A stretch of 64,000 nt of DNA, taken from positions 7,786,001 through 7,850,000 of the forward strand of contig NZ_JAPEPB010000001.1 in NCBI RefSeq assembly GCF_026340565.1, in the 5' to 3' direction. The notes below the pieces were generated by a model that did no database searches, had not been told where the DNA came from, and worked only from the letters and a program-made list of their open reading frames with translations. Shown piece after piece: positions 8,011-17,270 of this stretch. A program made the translations under genes and the position numbers. Every line of letters starts with the position of its first letter. Position 1 is the stretch's first letter. The DNA comes from Kitasatospora sp. NBC_01287 (GTDB lineage: Bacteria > Actinomycetota > Actinomycetes > Streptomycetales > Streptomycetaceae).

Positions 8011-10253
8011 CAGGTCCACCGCCCCGCGGACCAGGCCACCTGCACCCGCGAGGTGCAGTTCAGCCGGCGCATCACCTGGCGCACGTGGTTGACCACGGTC
8101 CACTCCGAGATCTCCAGTCGGGCCGCGATCTGACGGTTCGTCAATCCCTCGGCGATCAGCATCGCGACCTGGATCTGACGTGGCGTCAAAGCGGGGGTCT
8201 CGATCTCGGCGGGGGAGTCCGCGCCGCTCGCCTCCAGGGTCGGGACGGGCGTCGAGAGCGCCTCGGTGACCGCGCCCGCCGGGGTCAGCCGCCGCCCCTC
8301 GGCGCGCGCGGTGGCGAAGGCGTGCCAGGTCAGCCGGGTCTCCAGGCCGCTGCGCAGCTCCGCCAGCGCCGTCGCGCGCGGCTCGCCGAGCCGAGCGCCG
8401 AGCGCCGAGCGCAGTGCCTGCGCGGCGGTCAGCAGGCGCACCGCCCGGGGCTGCTGCTCCAGTCGCAGCCGTCCCAGATTGAGGACGAACTCCTCCAGCA
8501 GCACCGGCAGTTCACCGCGCTCTCCGGTCGCCTCGGCCAGCCGCAGGCACTCGCGCAGCGCCCGGTCGGCCACCAGCGGCTCGCCCTCCTCGACGGCGAA
8601 GGCCGCCGCCTCGCGCAGCGCCTGGGCCAGGCCCCGGCTGTCGCGCCGCCGCCGGCAGCTCTCCTCGGCCCGGTCCAGCAGCTCGCGCGCCTTGCGCCGC
8701 TCGCCCTGCGCCCGCAGCACCCGGGCCAGCGCGGTGGCCGCCTCGGCCGCCGGGGCCGCAGCGCCCACCGACTCCAGGGTGGCCAGCGCCGTCACCAGCA
8801 CGCTCTGCGCGCCCGGCAGATCGCCGGCCGCCAGCAGCGCCTCGCCCAGGTGCGCCGAGCCGATCGCGGCCTGCCGCCGGTCGCCCAGCTCCTTGCCGAG
8901 TGCCAGTGCCCGGCGGTGGCGGGCCACCGCGTCGGCCGGCTCGCCCAGTGCGGTGGCGAAGCAGCCCGCCAGGTCGACCAGTCGCACCCGCAGCGCGGTC
9001 GCGGGCGCCGGGCCGTCCTCGGCGGTGAGCCGGTCGCACCACTCCAGCCCCTCGCGCAGCCGGCCCTGCACCAGCCAGGGCAACCGGCAGGCGAGCAGCA
9101 GCCCGGCCGCCGCCTCCCGTTCGCCGCGCTCCTCCAGGCGGCGCAGCGCCGCCTCGGTGTTGGCGCTCTCGCCGGCCAGCGTCCGCAGCCAGTGCGCCTG
9201 TTCGGTGCCGGACAGGCGCGGCTCCGTGCCGGCGAGCAGCTTGCGGTAGCGCTCGGCGTGCGCGTCGCGCACCGCGTCCAGCCGGCCGCTCGCGGCCGAC
9301 TCGTCCAGCAGGTGGGAGCGGACCGGCTCCGGCACGGTGAACCGCGGCTCGCCCTGCTCCTGTTCGGTGACGTCCACCAGGTTCCGGTCGATCAGCGCCT
9401 CCAGCGCGCCCTCCCCGCTGCGGCCCACCGCGGCGATCCCGAAGCCGCCCTGGTGGACGGCGGCCTCGTCCAGCAGGGTCCGGGCCTCGGCGGGCAGCCC
9501 GTGGCAGCTCCAGGCGGCCAGCGCGGCCAGCGAGCGGTGCCGTTCGGGTGCGGTGGCCGGACCGCCGGCCAGACCCGTGGTGCGCTCGCGCAGCCGGGCC
9601 GCCAGCAGGTGCACCGGGAAGAGCCGCAGCCGCTCGGCGGCCAGCTCCAGGGCCAGCGGCAGTCCGCCGAGCCGGGCGCAGACCTGCCCGACGGCGGCGG
9701 CGTTCTCCGCCGTCAGGTCGAAGCCGGGCGCCGCGTCCCGCGCCCGCCGCACGAACAGCTCGACCGAGGGCACGGCCCGCAGTGCCTGCGGATCGCCCTC
9801 GCCGGGCTCCGGCACCGGCAGCGGCCGCACCGGCTGCAGCCGCTCCCCGTACACCCGCAGCGGCTCCAGGCAGGTGGCCAGCACCACCGTGCCGGGCAGC
9901 TCCGCCAGCAGCCGCGCGAGCTCCTCGGCGGCGGGCCTGGCCTCGTGGTCGCAGCCGTCGAGCACCAGCAGGCCGCGACCGGTGACGGCGCGCAGTTCGG
10001 CCACCGCCGGGGCGTCGAGCAGCGGCGCGCCGGCCGCCGGCCCGATCCACCGGACCCGCTCGAAGGCGTCCGCGACCCGGGGCAGCACCTGGGCGGCCAG
10101 CCGGCTCTTGCCGACCCCGGCCGGTCCGGTCAGGGTGAGCAGCCGGACCGTCGGATCCTGCAGCCGGGCCGCGAGCTGGAGCAGCTCCAGGGCCCGTCCG
10201 ACCAGCTCGCCGCCGCTCGGCGGCGCCTGGCCCTGCTGCGGTGTGACGGACAT
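8010..10253 (-). CDS. LuxR-type regulator with NB-ARC-like ATPase and TPR
   Basis: A 747-aa regulator. Residues 15-50 carry the nucleotide-binding start with Walker A GPAGVGKSRL, and LLVLDGCDH (about 94-102) is the Walker B. Helical TPR-like repeats fill residues 300-660. The C-terminus has the LuxR HTH (LTPRQIQVAMLIAEGLTNRQ, then SEWTVVNHVRQVMRRL). It follows the SARP gene by about 100 bp on the same strand and is coupled to the acyl-CoA-ligase-like gene, which suggests one leftward transcript from afsA-like through to 6196. Confidence 0.88.
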   Translation of the reverse strand: MSVTPQQGQAPPSGGELVGRALELLQLAARLQDPTVRLLTLTGPAGVGKSRLAAQVLPRVADAFERVRWIGPAAGAPLLDAPAVAELRAVTGRGLLVLDGCDHEARPAAEELARLLAELPGTVVLATCLEPLRVYGERLQPVRPLPVPEPGEGDPQALRAVPSVELFVRRARDAAPGFDLTAENAAAVGQVCARLGGLPLALELAAERLRLFPVHLLAARLRERTTGLAGGPATAPERHRSLAALAAWSCHGLPAEARTLLDEAAVHQGGFGIAAVGRSGEGALEALIDRNLVDVTEQEQGEPRFTVPEPVRSHLLDESAASGRLDAVRDAHAERYRKLLAGTEPRLSGTEQAHWLRTLAGESANTEAALRRLEERGEREAAAGLLLACRLPWLVQGRLREGLEWCDRLTAEDGPAPATALRVRLVDLAGCFATALGEPADAVARHRRALALGKELGDRRQAAIGSAHLGEALLAAGDLPGAQSVLVTALATLESVGAAAPAAEAATALARVLRAQGERRKARELLDRAEESCRRRRDSRGLAQALREAAAFAVEEGEPLVADRALRECLRLAEATGERGELPVLLEEFVLNLGRLRLEQQPRAVRLLTAAQALRSALGARLGEPRATALAELRSGLETRLTWHAFATARAEGRRLTPAGAVTEALSTPVPTLEASGADSPAEIETPALTPRQIQVAMLIAEGLTNRQIAARLEISEWTVVNHVRQVMRRLNCTSRVQVAWSAGRWT

Positions 10254-10308
10254 GTCGCTCCCCCTGCTGGTGTCGATGGTGGTCCTGCTCCCGCCGAGCG
10301 GCCCGGCG

Positions 10309-10373
10309 GCCCGGTTCAGCGGCCCGGTTCAGCGCCCCGGCTCGGCGCACCGGTTCAGCGCACGGGCTCGGGT
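10309..10373. repeat. 13-bp tandem repeat between SARP and LuxR genes
   Basis: About five copies of a gcccggttcagcg-like unit with a strict 13-bp period. It spans the last codons of the SARP gene and the spacer to the next gene. The unit is unrelated in sequence to the 13-bp arrays at 44375 and 51851 but has the same period. Confidence 0.8.
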
Positions 10374-13288
10374 GCGCTGAGCGCCTGGTCGTCGCGCGCC
10401 TGGTCGTCGCGTGGCTGCCAGGGTGCGGCGGGCGGCTGCGGCGAGGCCCGGGCCACCGGTGGTCCCAGGCGCCAGACGCCCGGCCGGAGTTCGACGCCCG
10501 GGGGGCCGGCCCCGCTGCTCAGGGCGCGCAGCGAGCGCTTCGCGTAGGCCTCCAGGCGCCGGTCGCGCAGGGTGCCGGCCAGATCGAGGCACTCGGCGAA
10601 GTGGCCCGCGGCGGCGGCCGGCGCGCCACCGGCCAGGGCCAGCAGCGCCAGGGCCCGGTTCGCCTCGAAGCGGCCGCGTCCATGGGCCGGGCCGCCGACA
10701 GCGGCCAGCGCGGGCGCGAGCAGCTCCCTGGCGGCTGCCAGCGCGCCTTCGTCCAGCCGCAGTTGGGCCAGCCCGACCAGGGCGAGGGCGTACTCCTCGG
10801 GCTCGTCGGCCGCCTGGGCCGCCGCCTGGGCGCGCTGGTAGTACGCGCGGGCGTCCGCCGTCCGGCAGCGCTGCCACGCGAGGTCGCCGAGCGAGCGCAG
10901 CAACCGTGCCTGGGCGGGCAGGTCGGCGAGGTGCTCGGCGGCGTCCAGGGCCTGGGTGTGGGTGGCTGCCCAGTCCGCCCAGGCGGCCGCCCGCTCCAGA
11001 CGGGGGGCGAGCGCGTCGGCGAGCCGCACGGTCAGCTCCCACAGCCCGTGCTCGTGCGCGGTCCTGGTGACCCGGACCAGCGCCGCCCGCCAGGACGGGG
11101 ACGCGGCCGCCGGGCCGCTGCCCGTGGTCGAAGCCGTGCCCACGGGCAGCGGCCCGGCGGCCGGTGCCTCGGCGGCCGTCGCGAAGGCCCCGCACATCCG
11201 CTCGATGGCGGCGCGCCGCTCATCGGCCGTCAGCAGCTCGCCCAGCCGCTCCCCGGCGATGAGCCGCAGCAGCTCGGGCAGCCGGTAGGCCACCCCGGCC
11301 GGTGTCCGGTACGCCTCCAGCAGGCTCGCGCCGACCAGCTCCTCCAGCATCCGCAGCGTCGCCGGACGGTCCAGCTCCAGCAGCGCGGTGGCGATCGGCA
11401 GGACGAACTCGCCCGGCGGCAGCAGACCGAGCAGGGCCAGGGCCCTGCGCTCGGCTGTCCCGAGTGGCTGATCAGCCGTCAGCAGTCGCTGCCGCAGGTC
11501 GAGATCGCCGATCCGCAGCCAGTCGAGCCGCTCCGACTCCGGGCGCAGCTGCCGGGCCAGCCACTGCGGGCTCCAGTGCGGACGGGCGCTCAGCAGCTCG
11601 GCCACGATCCGCACGGCGAGCGGGAGTTGCCCGCAGAGCTCGCCGAGTTCGGCGGTGGCGGGCCCGGTGGTGTCCGCCACCGACCCGTCGTGGCCCCCGC
11701 CGTCCCCGCCTCCGCCGCTCGTGCCGCCGGCCAGCCCTCCGCCGGCCAGCCCTCCGCCGGCCAGACCTTCGACGCCGGTGCCGCCGTCCGAGGCGCCGGT
11801 CAGCAGGCGCTGGGACTCGGCCGGGGTGAAGCCGCCGAGTGTCAGGCTGCGCAGACCGGCCAGCCCGGTGAGCCGCCGCCGCCCGGTGACCAGCACGGCA
11901 CAGCCCGGCGGGACCGGCAGCAGGCGCCGGATCTGCTCCACGCGCTCCGCCCCGTCCACGATCAGCAGTGCCCGCAGGCCGACCAACCTGCCTGCCAGTT
12001 CGGCCAGTTCGGCCAGCTCGCTCTGTTGCTCAGCCGTCGTCGTCGCCCCAGCGGCCCCAGCGGCCCCAGCGGCCCCAGCGGCCCCACTGCCCGCGGCCGC
12101 CGCGCCGCCACCCGGCGGCAGTTCCAGCAGCAGTCGCCCGTCCGGGAACACGTCCGCGAGCCGGTGCGCCGCGGCCACCGCGAGCGCGGTCTTGCCGGCC
12201 CCGGCCTGCCCGCACAGCGCCACCGCGGCCCCGCCGCCCCCGACCGGGCGCAGCAGCTGCTCCAGCTCGGCGAGTTCGGCGCCGCGCCCGGTGAAGAGCG
12301 GATCTGCGGGCGGCAGCCGGGTGCCCAGCGGTGCCCGCCCGGGCGCCCCGGTGGATCCGCTCCCGGTGGATCCGCTCCCGGCGGACCCGCCACTGGCCGT
12401 CCCGCCGCTGGTCGTCCCACCAGTGGCCGATCCGGCCCGGTCGGCCCGAGCCCCCGCAGCCCCCGCCGCACCAGAAGCCCCGTTGGCTCCGGCGGCCCCG
12501 TCGGCCGCCTCGTCCGGCCGCAGCAGCGCCGCGTCCCCGCGCAGCATCCGCAGGTGCAGCTCGCGCAGCCCGGGGCCCGGCTCCACGCCCAGCTCGGCGA
12601 CCAGCGCGGCCCGTAGCCGCGCGAAGACGCGCAGCGCCTCGGCCTGCCGTCCCGCGCGGTAGTAGGCGGTCATCAGGTGGCCGTGGAACTCCTCGCGCAG
12701 CGGGTGCTCTGCCACCAGTGACTGCAGCTCCGCGATCAGGTCCCGGTGCCGGCCCAGCCGCAGTTCGGCGCGGACCCGCTCGTCGAGCGCGGTGGCCCGC
12801 AGCTCCGCCAGCCGTCCGGCCGCCCTCTCCAGCAGCAGGCCGGGCGGCAGGTCGGCCAGCAGCGGTCCGCGCCAGAGCCCGGCGGCCTGCCCGCACAGCT
12901 CGGCGGCCAGCGTGAAATCACCTACGGCAGAAGCCTGCTGACCCGCCATCAGGAGCTGCTCGAAGCGCAGCGCGTCCAGCGTGTCGGTGCTCGCGCGCAG
13001 CGAGTAGCCGGGGGCCCGGGTCTCCAGCAGGTCGCGTCCGGCCACCGGGTCGACGGTGTGCAGCAGTTTGCGCAACTGCGAGACGTACACCTGCAGCGTG
13101 GTGGTGGCGGTGCGCGGCGGCGCGAGGGGCCACAGCTCGTCGATCAGGTCCTCCGCCGAGACGACCTGGTTGGCGCGGATGAGCAGGGTGCCGAGCACCA
13201 CCCGCAGCTTCGTGGCGCTGGGCACCACCGGCTCGGCCCCAGGGGCGGCCAGCAGCTCCAGCGGGCCGAGGATCCGGAACCGCATCAC
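10355..13288 (-). CDS. SARP regulator of the AfsR/DnrI/RedD family with ATPase domain
   Basis: A 977-aa regulator. Residues 1-95 form the OmpR-like winged helix (FRILGPLELL through YVSQLRKLL), and 100-245 the bacterial transcriptional activation domain (PLREEFHGHLMTAYYRAGRQ). A Gly/Ala/Ser-rich linker (about 250-315) follows, then an NB-ARC ATPase with CGQAGAGKTALAVAAAH and ALLIVDGAER, and C-terminal TPR-like helices. This is the AfsR layout, typically acting under serine/threonine kinase or small-molecule control to switch on antibiotic genes. It starts 10 bp after the afsA-like stop, so the two are co-transcribed. A second Met at residue 2 is an alternative start. Confidence 0.92.
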   Translation of the reverse strand: MMRFRILGPLELLAAPGAEPVVPSATKLRVVLGTLLIRANQVVSAEDLIDELWPLAPPRTATTTLQVYVSQLRKLLHTVDPVAGRDLLETRAPGYSLRASTDTLDALRFEQLLMAGQQASAVGDFTLAAELCGQAAGLWRGPLLADLPPGLLLERAAGRLAELRATALDERVRAELRLGRHRDLIAELQSLVAEHPLREEFHGHLMTAYYRAGRQAEALRVFARLRAALVAELGVEPGPGLRELHLRMLRGDAALLRPDEAADGAAGANGASGAAGAAGARADRAGSATGGTTSGGTASGGSAGSGSTGSGSTGAPGRAPLGTRLPPADPLFTGRGAELAELEQLLRPVGGGGAAVALCGQAGAGKTALAVAAAHRLADVFPDGRLLLELPPGGGAAAAGSGAAGAAGAAGAAGATTTAEQQSELAELAELAGRLVGLRALLIVDGAERVEQIRRLLPVPPGCAVLVTGRRRLTGLAGLRSLTLGGFTPAESQRLLTGASDGGTGVEGLAGGGLAGGGLAGGTSGGGGDGGGHDGSVADTTGPATAELGELCGQLPLAVRIVAELLSARPHWSPQWLARQLRPESERLDWLRIGDLDLRQRLLTADQPLGTAERRALALLGLLPPGEFVLPIATALLELDRPATLRMLEELVGASLLEAYRTPAGVAYRLPELLRLIAGERLGELLTADERRAAIERMCGAFATAAEAPAAGPLPVGTASTTGSGPAAASPSWRAALVRVTRTAHEHGLWELTVRLADALAPRLERAAAWADWAATHTQALDAAEHLADLPAQARLLRSLGDLAWQRCRTADARAYYQRAQAAAQAADEPEEYALALVGLAQLRLDEGALAAARELLAPALAAVGGPAHGRGRFEANRALALLALAGGAPAAAAGHFAECLDLAGTLRDRRLEAYAKRSLRALSSGAGPPGVELRPGVWRLGPPVARASPQPPAAPWQPRDDQARDDQALSAPEPVR

Positions 13289-13297
13289 GGGCCTCGC

Positions 13298-14311
13298 TCA
13301 GAGGTCCTGAACGACGGTGAGCCGAGCCTCGGCCACGGCGCGCCGGTGCTGGGTCACCGTGAGGGTGACCGGGACGGCCGGGCGGCCGTGCCCGTCGTGG
13401 GTCCGCGGGCCGGGTACCGCCAGGCAGCGCAGCGGCAGGTCGAGGGCGGCCTGCGCGCGGAAGTCGACCTCGGAGGCGGCCAGCGTGCAGCGGGCCGGGT
13501 CGAGCCCGGCGGTGCGCCCGGCGGCGAGCACGGCCGTCTGGCGCAGCGCCTCCAGCAGGTGCAGCCCGGTCAACTCACCCTGCAGGCCGGCCACCACGGG
13601 GCTGACCCCCTCGGTCAGCAGCCAGGTGCTGAGCCGGCCGCGGGCGTCCGCCGCCGGCTCGCTGACCACCACGTTCTCCGGTCGGCTGCGGCCCACCTCG
13701 ATCGGCCGGGCCGGTCGCGGCCGGCCCTCCGGCAGGTCGGCGAGCTCGGGGGCCTCGCGCAGCACCCGGCGGCTGGTGGCCAGGTGCTTGCGGTAGAGCT
13801 TGGGCATCAGGAAGATCAGCCCGGCCGAGCCGCGCCCGCACAGGATGTCGTCGATCCGGATCTCCAGGCGCAGCTCCAGGCAGCGTGGCACCTCGTTCAT
13901 GATGTTCGTCGGTATGGCGGTGATCTCGGTGGCGATCCGCGGCACGCCGTCGCGGAAGCCGCCGCTCGCGCCGGAGTCGGCCCGCCAGGCGGAGAGTTCG
14001 GTCAGCTGCAGGGTGAAGCGGTGGAACAGGCCGGTGCGGTCCTCGGGGACCCCGAAGTAGCGGTGGCCGACGAAGGCGCCGATCTCGGTGACGGCCTCGG
14101 TGGCGAGCTGCGCGTCGTGGAAGTGGCCGGGGCCGTCGTTGAACAAGGGGTGCCGCACCGGCAGGTCGCCGACCAGCACGAAGTGCTCCTCGCCCAGGCT
14201 CGGCGCGTCCAGGAGGTAGTGCTCCCACGAGGACGGACAGTGGATCAGATGCCGCGCGCCTTCCTCGTCCTGGGGCTGCCGGACCGGCGTGGTCTCGCTG
14301 TGCACTGTCAT
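13298..14311 (-). CDS. AfsA-like gamma-butyrolactone/butenolide biosynthesis protein
   Basis: A 337-aa protein with two A-factor hotdog domains, as in AfsA/ScbA/BarX. These proteins condense a beta-ketoacyl chain with dihydroxyacetone phosphate to start synthesis of autoregulator signals. Recognisable blocks are DLPVRHPLFNDG, HDAQLATEAVTEIGAFVGHRYFGV and, in the second half, GLHLLEALRQTAVLAAGR. The ATG at 14311 was chosen because AAGGAG sits at the correct spacing; 14371 is an in-frame alternative. No TetR-type butyrolactone receptor gene lies beside it, which is unusual for this family. Direct downstream coupling to a SARP suggests a signal-to-activator module, though a structural role in secondary metabolite assembly is possible. 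Confidence 0.88.
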   Translation of the reverse strand: MTVHSETTPVRQPQDEEGARHLIHCPSSWEHYLLDAPSLGEEHFVLVGDLPVRHPLFNDGPGHFHDAQLATEAVTEIGAFVGHRYFGVPEDRTGLFHRFTLQLTELSAWRADSGASGGFRDGVPRIATEITAIPTNIMNEVPRCLELRLEIRIDDILCGRGSAGLIFLMPKLYRKHLATSRRVLREAPELADLPEGRPRPARPIEVGRSRPENVVVSEPAADARGRLSTWLLTEGVSPVVAGLQGELTGLHLLEALRQTAVLAAGRTAGLDPARCTLAASEVDFRAQAALDLPLRCLAVPGPRTHDGHGRPAVPVTLTVTQHRRAVAEARLTVVQDL

Positions 14312-14481
14312 GGCATCTCCTTGTCCGGGTCCATGGTGGGCGGGGCGGTGGACGGGCAGCCAGCCGATCACGGAGGCAACTAGCTGCGTGGCAACTTGTG
14401 CGCTTGGCTTGTGTACTCACAGTGTCCGAACGATCTGCGTGCTCCGTGTCCGATCCGGCACCTGCCGGGGCCGGACAGCTC

Positions 14482-15468
14482 CTAGAGCAGCCGCACCTGT
14501 TCCGGCGGCCGCGCCGGCGCCAGCGGGTGCGCCGTGCCGTCGGGGCCGACCACCTCCACGGCGGGCAGCGGACGGCCGGTCACCTCGCCGATGTCGCAGG
14601 CGAGCCGGCCGTAGGGGTGGGCCCGCAGTCGCCGCAGCACGGCGGCGCCGTGGTCCGGCGGCACGAAGAGGCAGAGGCTGCCCGCGCAGCCGGCGTGCAA
14701 CGGGTCCAGGCCCTGGAGTCCGAGCGCGACCCGGGTCTGGTGCCGGACCGGCAGCGCCGACCGGGTGATCCGCAGGGTCAGCCCCCGGGCCCGCGAGCAG
14801 TTGTCCAGCGTCGCCGCCAGCCCGCCGCCGCCGATCGCCGCCGCGTACCGCAACTGCGGCCTGACCCCGGTGACCAGGCCCGCCAGCGGGGCGCAGTCGC
14901 TGTCCACGTACTGCTCCAGGCCCGGCGCGCCACGCAGCGTCAGCAGGTGGGCCGCGTGGTCGCCGAGCGCGCCGGTGACCAGGATCCGGTCGCCGGGCCG
15001 CAGTGCGGCGGGCAGTGCGGCCGGGCGGCGGTGGACGCCGAAGGCGGTGGCGGTGACGAAGACCTGGTCGGCCTCGCCGGCCCGGACCACCTTGGTGTCC
15101 ACCGCGGCGATCGCCACGCCCGCCTCCCGCGCGGCCTCCCGGATCGAGCGGACCAGCCGCTGCAGCAGCCGCACCGGGAGCCCGGCCTCCACGATGACGC
15201 CCAGCGCCAGCCGGCGCGGTTCGGCGCCCGCCGCCGCGAGTTCGTTGACCACGCCGCAGACGGCCGCGCGGCCCACGTCGCCGTTGCCGAAGAACGGCGG
15301 ATCGACCACGAAGACACCGGTGCGGACGTCGAGTTGACCGATCGTCAGGTCGTCGGAGGCGGGTCCGACCCCGTCCAGCGCGGCTCGCACCAGCGCCGGC
15401 GCCGCCGAGCCGAGAGCCACCTGCCGCACGGCGGGCTCCTCTCCGGGTCCCGACCGGGGCCCAAGCAC
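14482..15468 (-). CDS. HypE/AIR-synthase-like ATP-dependent enzyme
   Basis: A 328-aa PurM/HypE-superfamily protein. HypE dehydrates the thiocarboxamide on its own C-terminal cysteine to a cyano group for NiFe-hydrogenase. The N-terminal ATP-binding region matches HypE (DPPFFGNGDVGRAAVCGVVN, GVIVEAGL, VAIAAVDTKVVRAGEADQVF). The C-terminus ends in EQVRLL, so the essential terminal Cys is absent. No other hyp or hydrogenase genes are nearby. It is therefore not a hydrogenase maturase in the usual sense; an amide- or acid-activating role is possible. The start is GTG. It lies upstream of the afsA-like gene on the same strand with a 170-bp gap rich in CTTG motifs. Confidence 0.8.
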   Translation of the reverse strand: MLGPRSGPGEEPAVRQVALGSAAPALVRAALDGVGPASDDLTIGQLDVRTGVFVVDPPFFGNGDVGRAAVCGVVNELAAAGAEPRRLALGVIVEAGLPVRLLQRLVRSIREAAREAGVAIAAVDTKVVRAGEADQVFVTATAFGVHRRPAALPAALRPGDRILVTGALGDHAAHLLTLRGAPGLEQYVDSDCAPLAGLVTGVRPQLRYAAAIGGGGLAATLDNCSRARGLTLRITRSALPVRHQTRVALGLQGLDPLHAGCAGSLCLFVPPDHGAAVLRRLRAHPYGRLACDIGEVTGRPLPAVEVVGPDGTAHPLAPARPPEQVRLL

Positions 15469-15704
15469 GTGCAGGCCTCGGCGTCACAGCAGCGCGGCCC
15501 GAGGGTGGAACAGTGAGCATCCTGCCGCGCCCGAGGGCCGCCCGCTTCGGGCCGGGCCGCCTTCAGGGGCGGCGGCACGCCGTTGCTAGGGCGTGGGCGG
15601 CGGGCCGGTAGGGGCCGCCGCCGGGCCCGGTGGGGGCGCTAAGGGTGCGGCCGGCCAGGCGCGATGCGCCCGCCGGCTCGCTGCCGCCCGTGGCCGCCCG
15701 GCGG

Positions 15705-17249
15705 CTACGGGTGCCCGTCCGGGGGGTTGCCGGTGCGCGAGGAGACCGCGACCGTGCGGACCTGGCCGTCCGGGCTCAGCTCGACGATCGGGATCGCCTT
15801 GTTCACCGGATTGCCGTGCGAGTCCAGCGAGATCAGCCCGCTGGCACCGGGCACCGCTCCCGCGCCGTAGAGCGTGGTGAGCATCTGCACCACGTCCTGA
15901 CCGCTCACCTGGTCGCTGCCGCCGGAGGCCGCGGCCCGGATCGCCGAGACGGCGGTGAGCACCGCGTCGTGCCCCATGATCGCCTGCCCGTCGGCCAGCG
16001 ACTCGTGCGGGAACGCGGTGGTGAACTCGCCGCCGCTCTGGAACGGCGCGATCGCGGTGGGGGAGTACGACTGCGGTCGCAGCGTCCAGGCGTCCGGGTG
16101 GGCCAGACCGGTGTAGAGCAGCTTGATGTTGCCCAGCCGCAGCGCGCTCTTGACCTCGTCGATGCCCGCCGACTGCTCGACCTGCGAGGCGTCGTCGCCG
16201 CTGATCACGGTCAGCGTCTTCTGCGCGCAGAACCGCTGGGAGAGCGGGGCCAGGAAGCGCGGCAGGTCCACGCCCCGCCCGGCGAAGAAGACCACGTCCG
16301 GGTCGTCCAGGCAGACGTTGGCCATCTGCTTGGTGAAGTAGGTCGAGACGTCGGACTTGGAGGAGTCGTACTCCATCGGCTGCTGGACCAGCTGCCCGGC
16401 CGGGTAGCTGCCGCGGAACTGGTCGGCCAGGCTGCTGCTGTAGAGGTCGCCGGCCTTGCGGTCCTCGACCAGCAGCACCTTGGCGCCCGGGTGGTCCTTG
16501 GCCAGGTAGGCCGCGGCGGCGGCCGCCTCGTCGGCGTTCGGCGGCGCGACCCGGACCAGTCCCGGGATGTCGGCCAGGTCGTCGGCGGTGATCACCGAGC
16601 CGAAGGCGGCGATGTCCTCCTGGGTCAGCCGCAGGATCGAGGCCCGGGTCGCGGCGGTGCTGGTGCCCAGGCCGGCGACCGCCACGATGTGCTGGGCGCT
16701 TCGCTGCGCCTCGATCTGCCCCAGGGCGTAGGTGCGCTGCGGGTCGCTGCCGCCGCTGTTCGCCAGCAGCAGCCGGATCTGCGGGGAATCACCGTAGGAG
16801 TGGGTGTGGTTGGCCGCCCAGACGGCGGTGAAGGCGCCCTCCAGCTCGTGCCGGATCGAGTCGGCCGTGCTGGTGCCGCCCTCGCCGGGGACCATCGGCA
16901 GCAGGTAGACCACGCTGACCCAGGGCGCGCCGCCGGGCCTGGCCGCGGCCGCCAGCACCTGCTGGTCCTCGGCCCGCACCAGGGCGGAGACCTGCGCCAG
17001 GTCGGGGGTGAAGACGAAGGAGCCGTCGGTCAGGCCCACACAGGTGTGGTCGGCGCCGCGCCGGGCCACCCCGCTCGCGCAGCCGGTGCCGGGCGGCTGG
17101 AGCAGCGCGTACAGGCCCGAGCCGAGCAGCGCGAGCACCACCACCAGTGCGGCGAGCCCGAGTCGGCCGCGCCACCAGGGGCGCGGCGGGTCCCAGGGCT
17201 CGGGGTCGCGGTCGCGGTCGGCGGGGCCGGTGGGGGAGAACGGGGGCAT
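15705..17249 (-). CDS. membrane-anchored type-1 periplasmic-binding-fold protein (LivJ-like)
   Basis: A 514-aa protein with a cytoplasmic Pro/Asp-rich N-terminus, one transmembrane helix (LGLAALVVVLALLGSGLYAL, about residues 32-51) and a large extracellular domain. That domain resembles branched-chain amino-acid-binding type-1 folds (AAATRASILRLTQEDIAAFG, GAKVLLVEDRKAGDLYSSSLA, IMGHDAVLTAVSAIRAA). It has no lipobox and no adjacent ABC permease, unlike a true transporter subunit. It starts 22 bp after the stop of the upstream ATPase gene, so both are probably one operon. A sensory or scaffold role for the pair is an inference. Confidence 0.8.
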   Translation of the reverse strand: MPPFSPTGPADRDRDPEPWDPPRPWWRGRLGLAALVVVLALLGSGLYALLQPPGTGCASGVARRGADHTCVGLTDGSFVFTPDLAQVSALVRAEDQQVLAAAARPGGAPWVSVVYLLPMVPGEGGTSTADSIRHELEGAFTAVWAANHTHSYGDSPQIRLLLANSGGSDPQRTYALGQIEAQRSAQHIVAVAGLGTSTAATRASILRLTQEDIAAFGSVITADDLADIPGLVRVAPPNADEAAAAAAYLAKDHPGAKVLLVEDRKAGDLYSSSLADQFRGSYPAGQLVQQPMEYDSSKSDVSTYFTKQMANVCLDDPDVVFFAGRGVDLPRFLAPLSQRFCAQKTLTVISGDDASQVEQSAGIDEVKSALRLGNIKLLYTGLAHPDAWTLRPQSYSPTAIAPFQSGGEFTTAFPHESLADGQAIMGHDAVLTAVSAIRAAASGGSDQVSGQDVVQMLTTLYGAGAVPGASGLISLDSHGNPVNKAIPIVELSPDGQVRTVAVSSRTGNPPDGHP

Positions 17250-17270
17250 CGCGGTGGACCTCCTGGCGGC

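Noticed and set aside
14466..14484. 15-mer ccggacagctcctag shared with 51321-51335 as a specific element
   Set aside because: Both copies overlap a leftward TAG stop. A 15-mer match is plausible by chance in 64 kb of biased sequence, and no third copy or context similarity was seen.
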